DNA of 39,269 nucleotides from Bacillota bacterium (GTDB lineage Bacteria; Bacillota; Dehalobacteriia; UBA4068; UBA4997), in NCBI GenBank assembly GCA_021769035.1, contig JAETTP010000020.1, positions 1-39,269 of the forward strand, written 5' to 3'. Shown piece after piece: positions 5,998 through 14,625 of this stretch (positions are counted from its first letter, which is position 1; each line of letters starts with the position of its first letter). A program made the position numbers and the translations under genes. The notes beneath the pieces are model-generated. The model ran no database searches, had not been told where the DNA came from, and saw only the letters and a program-made list of their open reading frames with translations.

Positions 5998-7695
5998 TTA
6001 AGCTTTAAAAGAGGATTTCAGCGAAACGATACGGTTGAAAACCATATGGTCGTTTTCGGTGTCCGGGTCGACGCAGAAGTAGCCGTGGCGCAGGAATTGG
6101 AAACGCTCGTTGGGCATAACGTAAATCGGTTCAATTTTAGCGTCCGGTAGAACCTCCAGGCTGTTGGGGTTCAGATTATCAATAAAATCGGCGCCCTCAG
6201 GGCAATCATAGGGGTTGTCCGCCGTGAACAGATAATCATAGAGGCGCACCTCAACGGTTTTGCACTCCTTGGCGTTCACCCAGTGGATAGTAGCTTTCAC
6301 CTTTTTGGTGCTGGGGCCGCCGCTGATAGTTTCCGGGTCGTAGGTGCAGTGCAGCTCCACAATGTTGCCGGCCTCGTCTTTGATGACTTCCTCACATTTG
6401 ATGATGTAGGCGGCTTTCAGGCGCACCTCGCCGCCGGGTTTTAGGCGGAAAAACTTTTTCGGCGGCTCCTCCATAAAATCGTCCTGCTCGATATAAATCT
6501 CTCGGCCAAAGGGCAGCAGACGTTTGCCGCGCTCCGGCTTTTCCGGGTTGTTCTCAATGGGCAGCATTTCCCGGCCGTCCTCCGGATAGTTGGTGATAAC
6601 CACTTTCAGCGGCCGCAGCACGCACATCACCCGGTCGGCCTGGGTGTTCAAATCCTCGCGCAGGCAATGCTCCAGCAGGGCGGAATCCACCATGCTTTCC
6701 GCCTTGGCCACGCCGATGCGCTCGCAAAAATCGCGGATAGCCTCCGGGGTGTAGCCGCGGCGGCGCAGGCCGGAGAGGGTGGGCATGCGAGGGTCGTCCC
6801 AGCCGCGCACATGGCCCTCCTCCACCAGGCGGCGCAGGAAGCGCTTGCTCATCACGGTGTGGGTCAGGTTCAGGCGGGCAAATTCAATCTGCCGGCTTTT
6901 GGTGGGGCAGCTGGTGTTGGCAATCACCCAATCGTAAAGCGGGCGATGGATTTCAAACTCCATGGTGCAGATAGAATGGGTGATTCCCTCCAGGGAGTCG
7001 GAAATTGGGTGGGCGAAGTCATACATCGGGTAAATACACCAATCGTTGCCGGTGCGGTTGTGCTCGCCATGCTGGATACGGTAGATAACCGGGTCGCGCA
7101 TTACGAAGTTGGGCGAGGCCAGGTCGATTTTGGCGCGCAGGGTGTATTGGCCGTCGGCAAACTCGCCGGCGCGCATGCGGGCAAAAAGATCCAGACTCTC
7201 CTCAATCGGCCGGTCGCGCCAGGGAGATGTGGCCGGCTGGCCAATGCTGCCGCGGTGCTCGCGCATTTGGTCGGCGTTGAGCTCGCAGACGTAGGCCTTG
7301 CCGGCTTTGATCAGCTCCACCGCATACTGGTAAATTTGCTCAAAGTAATCCGAGGCAAAAAAAAGCCTGTCCTGCCAATCGAAGCCCAGCCAGCGCACGT
7401 CGGCCTTGATGGCGTCCATGAACTCCTGCTCCTCCTTGGCGGGGTTGGTGTCGTCAAAGCGCAGGTTGCACAGGCCCTGATATTTTTTGGCCGTGCCGAA
7501 GTTCAGGCAAATGCTTTTGGCGTGACCGATGTGCAGATAGCCGTTGGGCTCCGGCGGGAAACGGGTGTGCACGGTTTGGGCGTGGCCGGCGGCCAGGTCG
7601 GCTTCAATTTCGTCGTGAATAAAATTGCCGGCCATCTGGGCGGCCGTTTCTTCTGGCCTGGCGGCCGGATTTTGCTCTTTAACTTTTTCTTCCAT
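5998..7695 (-). CDS. glnS: glutaminyl-tRNA synthetase
   Basis: This 565-aa class I synthetase charges tRNA-Gln with glutamine in the cytoplasm. The N-terminal Rossmann fold has [16 protein letters not shown] with HIGH at residues 55-58, and the KMSKS equivalent is VMSKR (about 281-285). The C-terminal half carries the beta-barrel anticodon-binding domains. Length is typical of the bacterial enzyme (about 555). The first ~25 residues are a charged Glu/Ala-rich extension before [16 protein letters not shown] precedes the ATG at 7695. It begins 24 nt after the metalloregulator gene on the same strand, so the two probably share a transcript. Confidence 0.96.
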   Translation of the reverse strand: MEEKVKEQNPAARPEETAAQMAGNFIHDEIEADLAAGHAQTVHTRFPPEPNGYLHIGHAKSICLNFGTAKKYQGLCNLRFDDTNPAKEEQEFMDAIKADVRWLGFDWQDRLFFASDYFEQIYQYAVELIKAGKAYVCELNADQMREHRGSIGQPATSPWRDRPIEESLDLFARMRAGEFADGQYTLRAKIDLASPNFVMRDPVIYRIQHGEHNRTGNDWCIYPMYDFAHPISDSLEGITHSICTMEFEIHRPLYDWVIANTSCPTKSRQIEFARLNLTHTVMSKRFLRRLVEEGHVRGWDDPRMPTLSGLRRRGYTPEAIRDFCERIGVAKAESMVDSALLEHCLREDLNTQADRVMCVLRPLKVVITNYPEDGREMLPIENNPEKPERGKRLLPFGREIYIEQDDFMEEPPKKFFRLKPGGEVRLKAAYIIKCEEVIKDEAGNIVELHCTYDPETISGGPSTKKVKATIHWVNAKECKTVEVRLYDYLFTADNPYDCPEGADFIDNLNPNSLEVLPDAKIEPIYVMPNERFQFLRHGYFCVDPDTENDHMVFNRIVSLKSSFKA

Positions 7696-7719
7696 TATAA
7701 AACCTCCAATATTCCTGGG

Positions 7720-8121
7720 TTAGCCTTGGTTTGCCTCGTCCGCCGGCCCAGCGGCCAGGCGTTGCAGATAATAGGCTTTGATTTTGGCAAAGCTGTCCTC
7801 GCTTAAATCGTGCTCCAGGCGGCAGGCGTCGGCCCTGGCGTCGGCCGGGTTGACGCCCAGGCGCAGCAGGCAAGCGGTGAGCACCTGGTGGCGATCATAA
7901 ACCCGCTCGGCAATTTCCTGCCCTTTAAAGGTCAGGTTGATCAGCGCGTCCTGGGAAACGGTGATGTAGCCGTTTTCTCGCAGGTTTTTCATTGCAATGC
8001 TGACGCTGGGGCGGCTGAAGCCCAGGCGGTGGGCGATGTCAATCGCGCGCACATTGCCGTTTTCGCCTTTCAATATCAAGATAGCTTCCAGATAATCCTC
8101 CGCGGATTCCCTAATTTGCAT
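7720..8121 (-). CDS. DtxR/MntR-family metal-dependent repressor with a mixed metal site
   Basis: This 133-aa protein has an N-terminal winged helix (IDIAHRLGFSRPSVSIAMKNL) and the helical dimerisation/metal domain. It lacks the SH3-like third domain, as in MntR. The metal ligands line up as D9 and E12 (SAEDYLEAI, the MntR D8/E11 pair), H78, C100, E103 and H104 (DACRLEHDLS). The cysteine is the DtxR/IdeR choice where MntR has Glu99. Such proteins repress Mn or Fe uptake genes when metal is bound. The ATG at 8121 is preferred over 8133 because TGAGGTG lies just before it. The gene precedes glnS, probably on one transcript. The target genes are not in the window. Confidence 0.85.
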   Translation of the reverse strand: MQIRESAEDYLEAILILKGENGNVRAIDIAHRLGFSRPSVSIAMKNLRENGYITVSQDALINLTFKGQEIAERVYDRHQVLTACLLRLGVNPADARADACRLEHDLSEDSFAKIKAYYLQRLAAGPADEANQG

Positions 8122-8173
8122 ATGGCACCTCATTCAACACGTTTAAGCTGCTTGTTCAACTGTTGTAGCTCTT

Positions 8174-8202
8174 ATTTTAGCATATTTTTCCTTGGTTTGC
8201 AA
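8174..8202 (-). promoter_or_regulatory. promoter of the metalloregulator-glnS unit
   Basis: On the minus strand TTGCAA (8197-8202), 17-bp spacer, TAAAAT (8174-8179), about 50 bp before the metalloregulator start. The leader holds two GTTGAA copies but no classical MntR or IdeR box. Confidence 0.7.
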
Positions 8203-8210
8203 TAATTGGC

Positions 8211-8657
8211 TTAAATTACGTAATCGCTTTCATTTTTGGGCCTGGCGCCTTGCTGCTCATTCAAAATATCCTGCAAGGTTATGGCGTCCAGATATTCGTT
8301 GATAACCTTTTCCAAGCCCTGCCAAACCGGCAGGGTGGCGCAGGCGCTGTGGCGCGGGCAGCTGGCGGGGTCGTGGTCTAGGCAGGCCACGGGCGACAAA
8401 CTGCCCTCCGTCAGGCGCAGAATATCGCCCACTGTATAATGCGCCGGTGGTTTGGCCAGCTTGTAGCCGCCCTGAAAGCCCCGGTTGGTTTGCAAAATAT
8501 CGGTTTTGTTCAGGATGGCCACAATCTGCTCCAGATATTTTTTGGAGATTTCCTGCCGGGCGGCGATGTCTTTCAGGGCGATGAAGCCCTGCTGCTGGTG
8601 CTCTGCCAAATCCAGCAGCATACGCAGGGCATAGCGCCCTTTGGTTGAAATCTTCAC
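8211..8657 (-). CDS. Rrf2-family regulator with three cysteines (IscR-like)
   Basis: This 148-aa regulator opens MKISTKGRYALRMLLDLA, the standard Rrf2 start. A winged helix-turn-helix follows (IALKDIAARQEISKKYLEQIV), then the wing GFQGGYKL. C92, C100 and C106 are arranged C-x7-C-x5-C, resembling the Fe-S ligand set of IscR (C92, C98, C104). Such proteins sense Fe-S or sulfur/redox state. GTG 8657 is chosen over GTG 8669 because GAGGTG lies 8 nt upstream and the family begins there. It stands alone: no isc/suf or cysteine genes are adjacent. Its own promoter carries an inverted repeat suggesting autoregulation. Confidence 0.88.
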   Translation of the reverse strand: MKISTKGRYALRMLLDLAEHQQQGFIALKDIAARQEISKKYLEQIVAILNKTDILQTNRGFQGGYKLAKPPAHYTVGDILRLTEGSLSPVACLDHDPASCPRHSACATLPVWQGLEKVINEYLDAITLQDILNEQQGARPKNESDYVI

Positions 8658-8681
8658 TTTTTGCTTCACCTCGCACTTCTA

Positions 8682-8716
8682 AAACCTATAATAACATATA
8701 TTTACTAGGTTTTCAA
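8682..8716 (-). promoter_or_regulatory. promoter and putative operator of the Rrf2 gene
   Basis: On the minus strand TTGAAA (8711-8716), 17 bp, TATTAT (8688-8693). AAACCTA (8682-8688) and TAGGTTT (8706-8712) form a perfect 7-bp inverted repeat whose arms overlap the -10 and -35 boxes. That is the expected position for an autorepressor site. Confidence 0.6.
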
Positions 8717-8738
8717 GGGGTAATCGGCAAAGTTGCGG

Positions 8739-8767
8739 TTGATTTATTGGCGCAAATCCATTATAAT
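8739..8767 (+). promoter_or_regulatory. promoter of the M18 aminopeptidase gene
   Basis: TTGATT (8739-8744), 17-bp spacer, TATAAT (8762-8767), 40 bp before the start codon and divergent from the Rrf2 promoter. Confidence 0.75.
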
Positions 8768-8807
8768 AGGTTAAAAAGCTAAAAAATAGAAATTGGAGGC
8801 GGAATTT

Positions 8808-10214
8808 TTGAAACGGGAGAATTGTTTTAAGTTATATAAGGCGGCGGATTTAACGCAGTTGGAGGCTGTGGCGGCTGATTATCGCCAGTTTTTAAGCCGC
8901 TGCAAAACAGAGCGCGAGAGCGTGCGGGAGATTGTGCGCCAAGCGGAGGCGGCCGGTTACATAAGCCTGGCGGAGGCAGCGCAGGCCGGGCGGCCGCTGG
9001 CGGCCGGGGCCAAGGTGTATAGCGTGTGCATGGGCAAGGCGGTGGCTCTCTTCCGCCTGGGCCGGCAGCCGCTGACGGACGGCCTGAACATTTTGGGGGC
9101 GCATATTGATTCGCCCCGGCTGGATATTAAGCAAAACCCGCTGTTTGAGGACGGCGAGCTGGCCTTTTTGGATACGCATTACTATGGCGGGATTAAAAAA
9201 TATCAGTGGGTAACTTTGCCGCTGGCTCTGCACGGGGTGGTGGTGAAAAAGGACGGTTCCACGGTGGAGATTGTGATTGGCGAGGATCCGGCCGACCCGG
9301 TTTTCTGCGTCACCGATTTGCTGGTGCATTTGGCGCAGGAGCAGCTGGAGAAGAAAGGGGCCCGCGTGGTGGAGGGCGAGGCTTTGAATATCCTGATTGG
9401 CAACGCCGCCCTGCCGGAAGCGCTGGCCGGCGAGAAAACCGACGATAAGGACACCAAGGAGGCGGTTAAGGCCAATGTGTTGCATTTGCTGGCGGAGAAA
9501 TATGACTTGACGGAGGAGGATTTCATTTCCGCCGAGCTGGAAGTGGTGCCGGCCGGCCCGGCCAGAGAAGCTGGTTTGGACCGCAGTATGATTTTGGCCT
9601 ACGGCCAGGACGACGCGGCCTGCGCCTATCCCTCGTTGCGGGCTATGCTGGCGGTGGAGCAAAGCGAACGTTGCGCCTGTTGCCTGCTGGTGGATAAAGA
9701 GGAGATCGGTAGCGTGGGGGCCACGGGTATGCAGTCCCGCTTTTTTGAAAACAGCGTGGCGGAGCTTTTGAACCTGACGGGGGACTACAGCGAGCTGACC
9801 TTGCGCCGTCTGCTGCAAAAAAGCCGTATGCTTTCCTCCGACGTTAGCTCCGCTTACGACCCAGCCTATGCCTCGGCCTTTGAGAAGAAGAATGTGGCTT
9901 ATCTGGGCCGCGGTCTGGTGTTCAACAAGTTCACCGGGGCCCGGGGCAAATCCGGCTCCAACGACGCTAACGCCGAATATCTGGCCTGGCTGCGCCGGGT
10001 GATGGACGAAGCCGGCGTGCATTATCAAACGGCGGAGTTGGGCAAGGTGGATTTGGGCGGCGGCGGCACCATTGCCTATATTTTGGCCCTTTACGGCATG
10101 GAGGTCATCGACAGCGGCGTGGCGGTTTTGAATATGCATGCGCCGTGGGAGGTCACCAGCAAGGCGGATATATATGAAGCGTATAAAGGCTATAAGGCAT
10201 TCATCGAGGCATAG
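8808..10214 (+). CDS. M18-family aminopeptidase
   Basis: This 468-aa zinc aminopeptidase removes N-terminal residues from peptides in the cytoplasm (eukaryotic relatives prefer Asp/Glu). The metal and catalytic motifs are GAHIDSPRLD (His, Asp), DKEEIGSVGATGMQS (Glu-Glu) and the C-terminal NMHAPWEVTSKADIY (His). GKSGSNDANAEY and GKVDLGGGGTIAYILA are typical of the Bacillota branch. Length is normal. A frame from TTG 8793 would swallow the ribosome site, so TTG 8808, 8 nt after GGAGG, is the likely start. topB follows with a 96-nt gap and no terminator, so the two may be cotranscribed. Confidence 0.9.
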   Translation: MKRENCFKLYKAADLTQLEAVAADYRQFLSRCKTERESVREIVRQAEAAGYISLAEAAQAGRPLAAGAKVYSVCMGKAVALFRLGRQPLTDGLNILGAHIDSPRLDIKQNPLFEDGELAFLDTHYYGGIKKYQWVTLPLALHGVVVKKDGSTVEIVIGEDPADPVFCVTDLLVHLAQEQLEKKGARVVEGEALNILIGNAALPEALAGEKTDDKDTKEAVKANVLHLLAEKYDLTEEDFISAELEVVPAGPAREAGLDRSMILAYGQDDAACAYPSLRAMLAVEQSERCACCLLVDKEEIGSVGATGMQSRFFENSVAELLNLTGDYSELTLRRLLQKSRMLSSDVSSAYDPAYASAFEKKNVAYLGRGLVFNKFTGARGKSGSNDANAEYLAWLRRVMDEAGVHYQTAELGKVDLGGGGTIAYILALYGMEVIDSGVAVLNMHAPWEVTSKADIYEAYKGYKAFIEA

Positions 10215-10310
10215 CGGCATAAGCTCAATAGAGGCTCATCTGCCTGTATTTGAACCACTTTTGAACTTATGCAGAATTGGGGAAAAGTTGATTTTTGGGG
10301 AGAGATACCT

Positions 10311-12293
10311 TTGGGAAAAGTTTTAGTAATAGCCGAAAAACCCTCCGTCGGGCGCGACATCGCGCGGGTTTTGGGCTGCCGCAACAAGGGCGAGGGCCTG
10401 CTTGCCGGCGGCGATTACATCGTATCCTGGGCGGTGGGTCATCTGGCGGCCCTCTGCGACCCGGAGGATTACAACCCGGCCTGGAAAAAGTGGAGCATGG
10501 AGGCGCTGCCGATTATGCCGGAGCAAATGCAGCTGCACGCTGTGACCAGCGGCCGGGCCCAGCTGGCGGTGCTGAAAAAGCTGCTGCATAACCCTGATGT
10601 GGACAGCCTGATTTGCGCCACCGATTCCGGCCGGGAGGGGGAGCTGATTTTCCGCTATATCTACCAGCTGTGCGGCTGTCGCAAGCCTTTTCAGCGGCTT
10701 TGGGTTTCCAGCATGACGGACGAGGCCCTGCGGGAGGGTTTTGCCAGCCTGCGCCCCGGTGCGGATTACGACAACCTGTTTGCTTCGGCCCGCTGCCGCT
10801 CCGAAGCCGATTGGCTGGTGGGCATTAACGCCAGCCGGGCCTACACCCTGAAATATAACACGCTGCTTTCGATTGGCCGGGTGCAAACGCCCACTTTGGC
10901 GATTATTGTGGCGCGGGCTCAGGAGATCGCTGCCTTTGTGCCGGAGGAATACTGGGAGGTGCGGGCAGATTTTGGCCTGCCGGACGGGCAGACCTACTGG
11001 GGCCTTTGGCAGGACCAGGCGGGCAAAACGCGCCTGACCGGGCCCGCCGCGGCGGAGCAGGCCAAGGCCCTGCTGGCGGCAGTGAAAGGCCGGCCGGCTC
11101 AGGTTTTGCAGCTCAGCCGGGAGGAGAAAAGCCAGCCGCCGCCGTTGCTTTACGATTTGACGGAGCTGCAGCGCGACTGTAACCGCCGCTACGGTTATTC
11201 CGCTCAGAAAACGCTGGATATTGCGCAAAGCCTTTACGAGCGGCGCAAACTGCTGACCTATCCCCGCACGGACAGCCGCTACCTCAGCGACGACCTGGCG
11301 CCGCATCTGGCCGGCCGGGTGCAACGCCTGGCCGCCCTGCCTCAGCTTGGGGCGCTGGCTGCGCCGCTGCTGGGCCAGCCGCTGCCGCTGAGCAAGCGGA
11401 TTATCGACAACAGCAAAATCAGCGACCACCACGCCATTATCCCCACGGAGGGCGCTTTGCGTCTGGATGGGTTGACCCAGGACGAGTTGCGCGTGTTCCG
11501 CCTGGTGGCCATGCGCTTTTTGGCGGTGTTTTACCCGCCTTATCGTTACGCTGTGACTAAGGTGCTGACGCAGGTGCAAACGGAGGCCAACCCCCAGGGA
11601 GAGCTTTTTGCTTCTCGCGGTCAGGAGGTTTTGCAGGCTGGCTGGCAGGCGGTTTATCAGCAGCTGCAAGACTGGGAGGCGGCGGAGGGGCCGCCGAAAA
11701 AGGCCGCCGCGCCGAAAAAGGGCGAAGAGGAACAGCAGCTGCCCAGCTTGCAGCAGGGCCAGGCGGCGCAGGTTTTGGCGGCTAAAAGCAGCCGTAAGAA
11801 AACCCAGCCGCCCAAGCCATACACCGAGGCCGGCCTGCTTTCCGCTATGGAGAACGCCGGGCGTTTTGTGGAGGACGAGGCCCTGCGGGAGCAGCTGAAG
11901 GAGAACGGCCTGGGCACGCCGGCTACCAGGGCGGCGATTATCGAGCGGCTGCTGAAGGTGGGCTATATCCGGCGGCAGGGCAAAAGTCTGCTGCCCACCG
12001 AAAAGGGCGAGCGTCTGGTGGAGGTGGTGCCGCCGGAGCTGAAATCGCCGGAAACCACCGGGAAATGGGAGCGCGGCCTGGCCGCTATTGCCGGCGGCCG
12101 TATGACGGACGCGGTGTTTATGGCCAGTATTCGTCGTTATGTGCAGTATTTGGTGCAGGATTGCCGTACCTCTAACCGGTTTGTGCGTTTCCCGGCGGAG
12201 CCGCGCCGCTACAAGCGGGCGAACCCCACTGCCGGCCAGCGCAAAACGGCGGCCGCGCCAAAAAATGCCGCTAAAAAATCTGCTGAAAAATAG
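10311..12293 (+). CDS. topB: DNA topoisomerase III (type IA)
   Basis: This 660-aa type IA topoisomerase decatenates and relaxes DNA by single-strand passage. The Toprim domain opens GKVLVIAEKPSVGRDIARVLG (E9) and continues to CATDSGREGELIF. The catalytic tyrosine is in LTYPRTDSRYL (about Y317). IIPTEG and ENGLGTPATRAAIIERL are further family motifs. The C terminus is Lys/Ala-rich and basic, without zinc fingers. The frame can be extended to ATG 10269, but TTG 10311 fits the family start and has GGGGAGAG 7-9 nt upstream. It follows the M18 gene; the next gene has its own promoter. Confidence 0.93.
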   Translation: MGKVLVIAEKPSVGRDIARVLGCRNKGEGLLAGGDYIVSWAVGHLAALCDPEDYNPAWKKWSMEALPIMPEQMQLHAVTSGRAQLAVLKKLLHNPDVDSLICATDSGREGELIFRYIYQLCGCRKPFQRLWVSSMTDEALREGFASLRPGADYDNLFASARCRSEADWLVGINASRAYTLKYNTLLSIGRVQTPTLAIIVARAQEIAAFVPEEYWEVRADFGLPDGQTYWGLWQDQAGKTRLTGPAAAEQAKALLAAVKGRPAQVLQLSREEKSQPPPLLYDLTELQRDCNRRYGYSAQKTLDIAQSLYERRKLLTYPRTDSRYLSDDLAPHLAGRVQRLAALPQLGALAAPLLGQPLPLSKRIIDNSKISDHHAIIPTEGALRLDGLTQDELRVFRLVAMRFLAVFYPPYRYAVTKVLTQVQTEANPQGELFASRGQEVLQAGWQAVYQQLQDWEAAEGPPKKAAAPKKGEEEQQLPSLQQGQAAQVLAAKSSRKKTQPPKPYTEAGLLSAMENAGRFVEDEALREQLKENGLGTPATRAAIIERLLKVGYIRRQGKSLLPTEKGERLVEVVPPELKSPETTGKWERGLAAIAGGRMTDAVFMASIRRYVQYLVQDCRTSNRFVRFPAEPRRYKRANPTAGQRKTAAAPKNAAKKSAEK

Positions 12294-12303
12294 TTAAAAG
12301 TAC

Positions 12304-12332
12304 TTGCCTAATCGCTGTAAATTACTTATAAT
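12304..12332 (+). promoter_or_regulatory. promoter of the stalk/PepSY protein gene
   Basis: TTGCCT (12304-12309), 17-bp spacer, TATAAT (12327-12332), 36 bp upstream of the start codon. Confidence 0.75.
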
Positions 12333-12368
12333 ATATAGATAGGAAGAAAAAAATAGGAGGAGATGCTT

Positions 12369-13820
12369 ATGCGTATTCTAAAATCCCGGAGGATTATGCT
12401 GTTGCTGGCGCTGGCCTTGCTGGCGGCCCTGCTTGGTGCAGCTGGCGCTGTAAGCGCGGCTCCCACGGTCACCAATGTGACAGCCCAACTGAACCCTGAT
12501 TACAAGATTGTGGTAGACGGAGTGAACCAGAACCTTTTCAACTCCGCCGGCCAGCCGGTTTATCCGTTGGTTTACAACAACAGCACCTATCTGCCCCTGC
12601 GGGCAATGGGCGAGCTGATGAACAAAAACGTCAACTGGGACGAGGCCAATCTGACGGCCAGCCTGGAGGGCACACGCACCACGGCCCCCTCCAGCGGGCG
12701 GGTGACGACGGCCTCCAGGCAATATGTAAACGCTCAGTTGCGCCCGGATTTTACAATTATGATGGACGGAGTGCGCCGCAGTTTTAGTAATTCCGACGGC
12801 ACCACGATTTATCCGCTGCTGTATAATGGCTCGGTTTATCTACCACTGCGGGCGATTGGCGAGTTGATGGGCAAAAACGTGGATTGGGACGGCCGCACTT
12901 CTACTATCAGTATTTACGGCGGCGCGGCCTCCGGCAGCACAGTGACGGACGCGGACAGCTTTAATTCCGGCACGTCAACCCAGCCGACAACGCCGACTAC
13001 CCCGGTCAATCCCGGAACCACTAACCCCAGCACTGGCGTTATGCTGACGTTGGACGAGGCCAAAGCGGTGGCCTTGCGTCTGGTGCCGGGTGCTGCGGCT
13101 GGCGATATTACCAAGCTGAAGCTGGATTATGACGACGGCCGGGCGATTTACGAGGTTGAGCTGCTTTATAACTTTGTGGAATATGAGTTTGAGCTGGACG
13201 CTTACACCGGCGCAACCTTGAAAATGGAAACCGAGAACAAAACGGGCCAAATTATCCAGCCGGGCCAGCCTAATCAGGGCCAGAATCAGAACCAAGCCCA
13301 GGTGATGAGCAACGACCAGGCGCGGGCGGCCGCTTTGCAGGCGGTGCCGGGCTCCAGTCTGAACAACATTACCAAGCTGAAGCTGGAATATGACGACAAT
13401 CGTTGGATTTACGATGTGGAAATTTACTACAACTTTGTAAAATATGAGCTGGAGCTGGACGCTTACACCGGCCAGGTGTTGGATATGCAGGCGGAACGGC
13501 AGGATTACTTCTATAATCAGGCCCACCAGATTACGCAGCAGGCAGCCAGCGCGGCCGGCCAGACGGTTTATTGTCCGCAGAATTGCACTCTTAATCACAC
13601 GCATTGCTATCAGACCGAGTTCTGTCCGCAGAATTGCCCGCTGAATCATACGCACTGCTATCAAACTGCGGACGGCTACTGCCAGCAGGATTGCCCGCTG
13701 AACCATACGCATTGCTATCAAACTGCGGACGGCTACTGCCCGCAAAACTGCACCCTGAGCCATACGCATCATTATGCTGTGCAGGCGGCCGGCGGTCATC
13801 ACGGCGGGCATCATCGCTAA
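12369..13820 (+). CDS. exported stalk-domain/PepSY protein with a Cys/His repeat tail
   Basis: This 483-aa protein has a Sec signal peptide (hydrophobic 10-28, AVSA-AP cleavage at about 30). Two copper-amine-oxidase-N-like 'stalk' repeats follow (about 36-97 and 120-182), each with a VYPLVYNNSTYLPLRAMGEL-type core. After a Thr/Pro linker come two PepSY-like repeats (about 224-287 and 312-374), both with ITKLKL(D/E)YDD and LDAYTG. The tail (401-469) holds four units of type CPQNCxLNHTHCYQT, then HHGGHHR. ATG 12369 is preferred because AGGAGG is 8 nt upstream; ATG 12363 is too close to it. It has its own promoter. Cell-surface location is predicted; metal binding by the tail is inferred from 11 Cys and 9 His in the repeats. 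No ortholog name is known to me. Confidence 0.85.
   Translation: MRILKSRRIMLLLALALLAALLGAAGAVSAAPTVTNVTAQLNPDYKIVVDGVNQNLFNSAGQPVYPLVYNNSTYLPLRAMGELMNKNVNWDEANLTASLEGTRTTAPSSGRVTTASRQYVNAQLRPDFTIMMDGVRRSFSNSDGTTIYPLLYNGSVYLPLRAIGELMGKNVDWDGRTSTISIYGGAASGSTVTDADSFNSGTSTQPTTPTTPVNPGTTNPSTGVMLTLDEAKAVALRLVPGAAAGDITKLKLDYDDGRAIYEVELLYNFVEYEFELDAYTGATLKMETENKTGQIIQPGQPNQGQNQNQAQVMSNDQARAAALQAVPGSSLNNITKLKLEYDDNRWIYDVEIYYNFVKYELELDAYTGQVLDMQAERQDYFYNQAHQITQQAASAAGQTVYCPQNCTLNHTHCYQTEFCPQNCPLNHTHCYQTADGYCQQDCPLNHTHCYQTADGYCPQNCTLSHTHHYAVQAAGGHHGGHHR
13569..13773 (+). repeat. four tandem repeats encoding C-x3-C-x4-HxHC units
   Basis: Near-identical units of 51-57 bp (period 17, 19 and 19 codons) encode Cys402/406/413, 419/423/430, 438/442/449 and 457/461 with paired histidines. 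The fourth unit has His in place of the third Cys. DNA identity between units 2, 3 and 4 is high, suggesting recent duplication. Confidence 0.8.
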
Positions 13821-13870
13821 AATTTAATATTAGCCATTTAGCCATGGCTTGAGATAAGGAGGCTAATCAA

Positions 13871-14560
13871 GTGAGGATCACAAATCGAAACAACATTTTT
13901 GGCCGGAATAATATTTTCGGCCCTAAGAGTCAAAATACATTGACCGGGCAAGGCGCGCAGGCCAAGTCGGTAGTGGCCGGCGTGGCGGATAATGTACAGG
14001 AAAACGCCCAAACCGGTTTGCGGCAGGCGGCACAGAAAACGGCGGCGGTGAGCAAGCAGGACAGGGTGACGCTTTCGGCGGAGGCGCGTCTGGCGGCCGC
14101 TAGTGCGGTTTATCAGGCGTTGACCGGAACCGACAACAAGTTGGAGAACGAAAAGCAAATGGCGGCGCAGGCGGCCAAGGCCATGCAGGAGGCCCTGGAA
14201 AAGCAAAAGGAATCGGCCCAGGACGAGGCGGAAGCAGCCAAAGAGGCGATGGACTATATGCTGAAAATGCTGGAGATTGCCCGCCGCATTTCCACCGGCG
14301 GCCAGGTGCCGGGTTCCGACGAGCAAAAGCTGCTGGAATACAGCCAGGTGCTTTACACAATGGCCAAAACGCTGGCGATGTCTGCCAAGGAGCACGAGAA
14401 ATACGACTCTCTGTTTGAGGACGAGGAGCAGGCTCAAAACGGCGGCGGTGAAGCTTCAGCGGCCGGTGCAGTTGAGGGAGCGCCGGCGGCAGCTTCTGGC
14501 GGCGGTGAGGTTGCGGCTGCTGCTCCGGCGGCTCCGGCTGAGGGCGCGGCGGTGGAATAA
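13871..14560 (+). CDS. unknown soluble Ala-rich coiled-coil protein
   Basis: This 229-aa protein starts at GTG 13871 behind AAGGAGG. I do not recognise the family. The N terminus repeats NRNNIFGRNNIFG. A segment KQDRVTLSAEARLAAA (about 62-77) resembles short motifs found in flagellar or other surface-assembly proteins, but nothing else supports that. Residues about 90-140 are a charged, Ala/Lys/Glu-rich helix likely to form a coiled coil, and the last ~40 residues are Ala/Gly/Glu/Pro low complexity. There is no signal peptide or membrane segment. It follows the stalk protein gene by 50 nt on the same strand, so they may share a transcript. Confidence 0.7.
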   Translation: MRITNRNNIFGRNNIFGPKSQNTLTGQGAQAKSVVAGVADNVQENAQTGLRQAAQKTAAVSKQDRVTLSAEARLAAASAVYQALTGTDNKLENEKQMAAQAAKAMQEALEKQKESAQDEAEAAKEAMDYMLKMLEIARRISTGGQVPGSDEQKLLEYSQVLYTMAKTLAMSAKEHEKYDSLFEDEEQAQNGGGEASAAGAVEGAPAAASGGGEVAAAAPAAPAEGAAVE

Positions 14561-14625
14561 AACCGATTTTTACCTATTTAAATATATTTGCATTTGAATT
14601 TACGATAAGGATGTGTTTTGTAGTA

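Noticed and set aside
6667-7806. 379-codon plus-strand frame opposite glnS
   Set aside because: Shadow of a G+C-rich gene. The minus strand holds a full glutaminyl-tRNA synthetase with HIGH and MSK motifs; the plus frame is Ala/Gly/His-rich with no domain or SD.
8892-10220. 442-codon minus-strand frame opposite the M18 aminopeptidase
   Set aside because: Shadow frame with no recognisable motifs or ribosome site. The same holds for the long frames at 10323-11669 (opposite topB), 20538-21683 (opposite atpD), 24744-25583 and 27429-28226 (opposite the activase operon).
13569-13773. CRISPR-like array suggested by four regular repeats
   Set aside because: The repeats are in frame inside an ORF, have no unique spacers of constant size and encode Cys/His units. 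No CRISPR array or cas gene is visible in the window.
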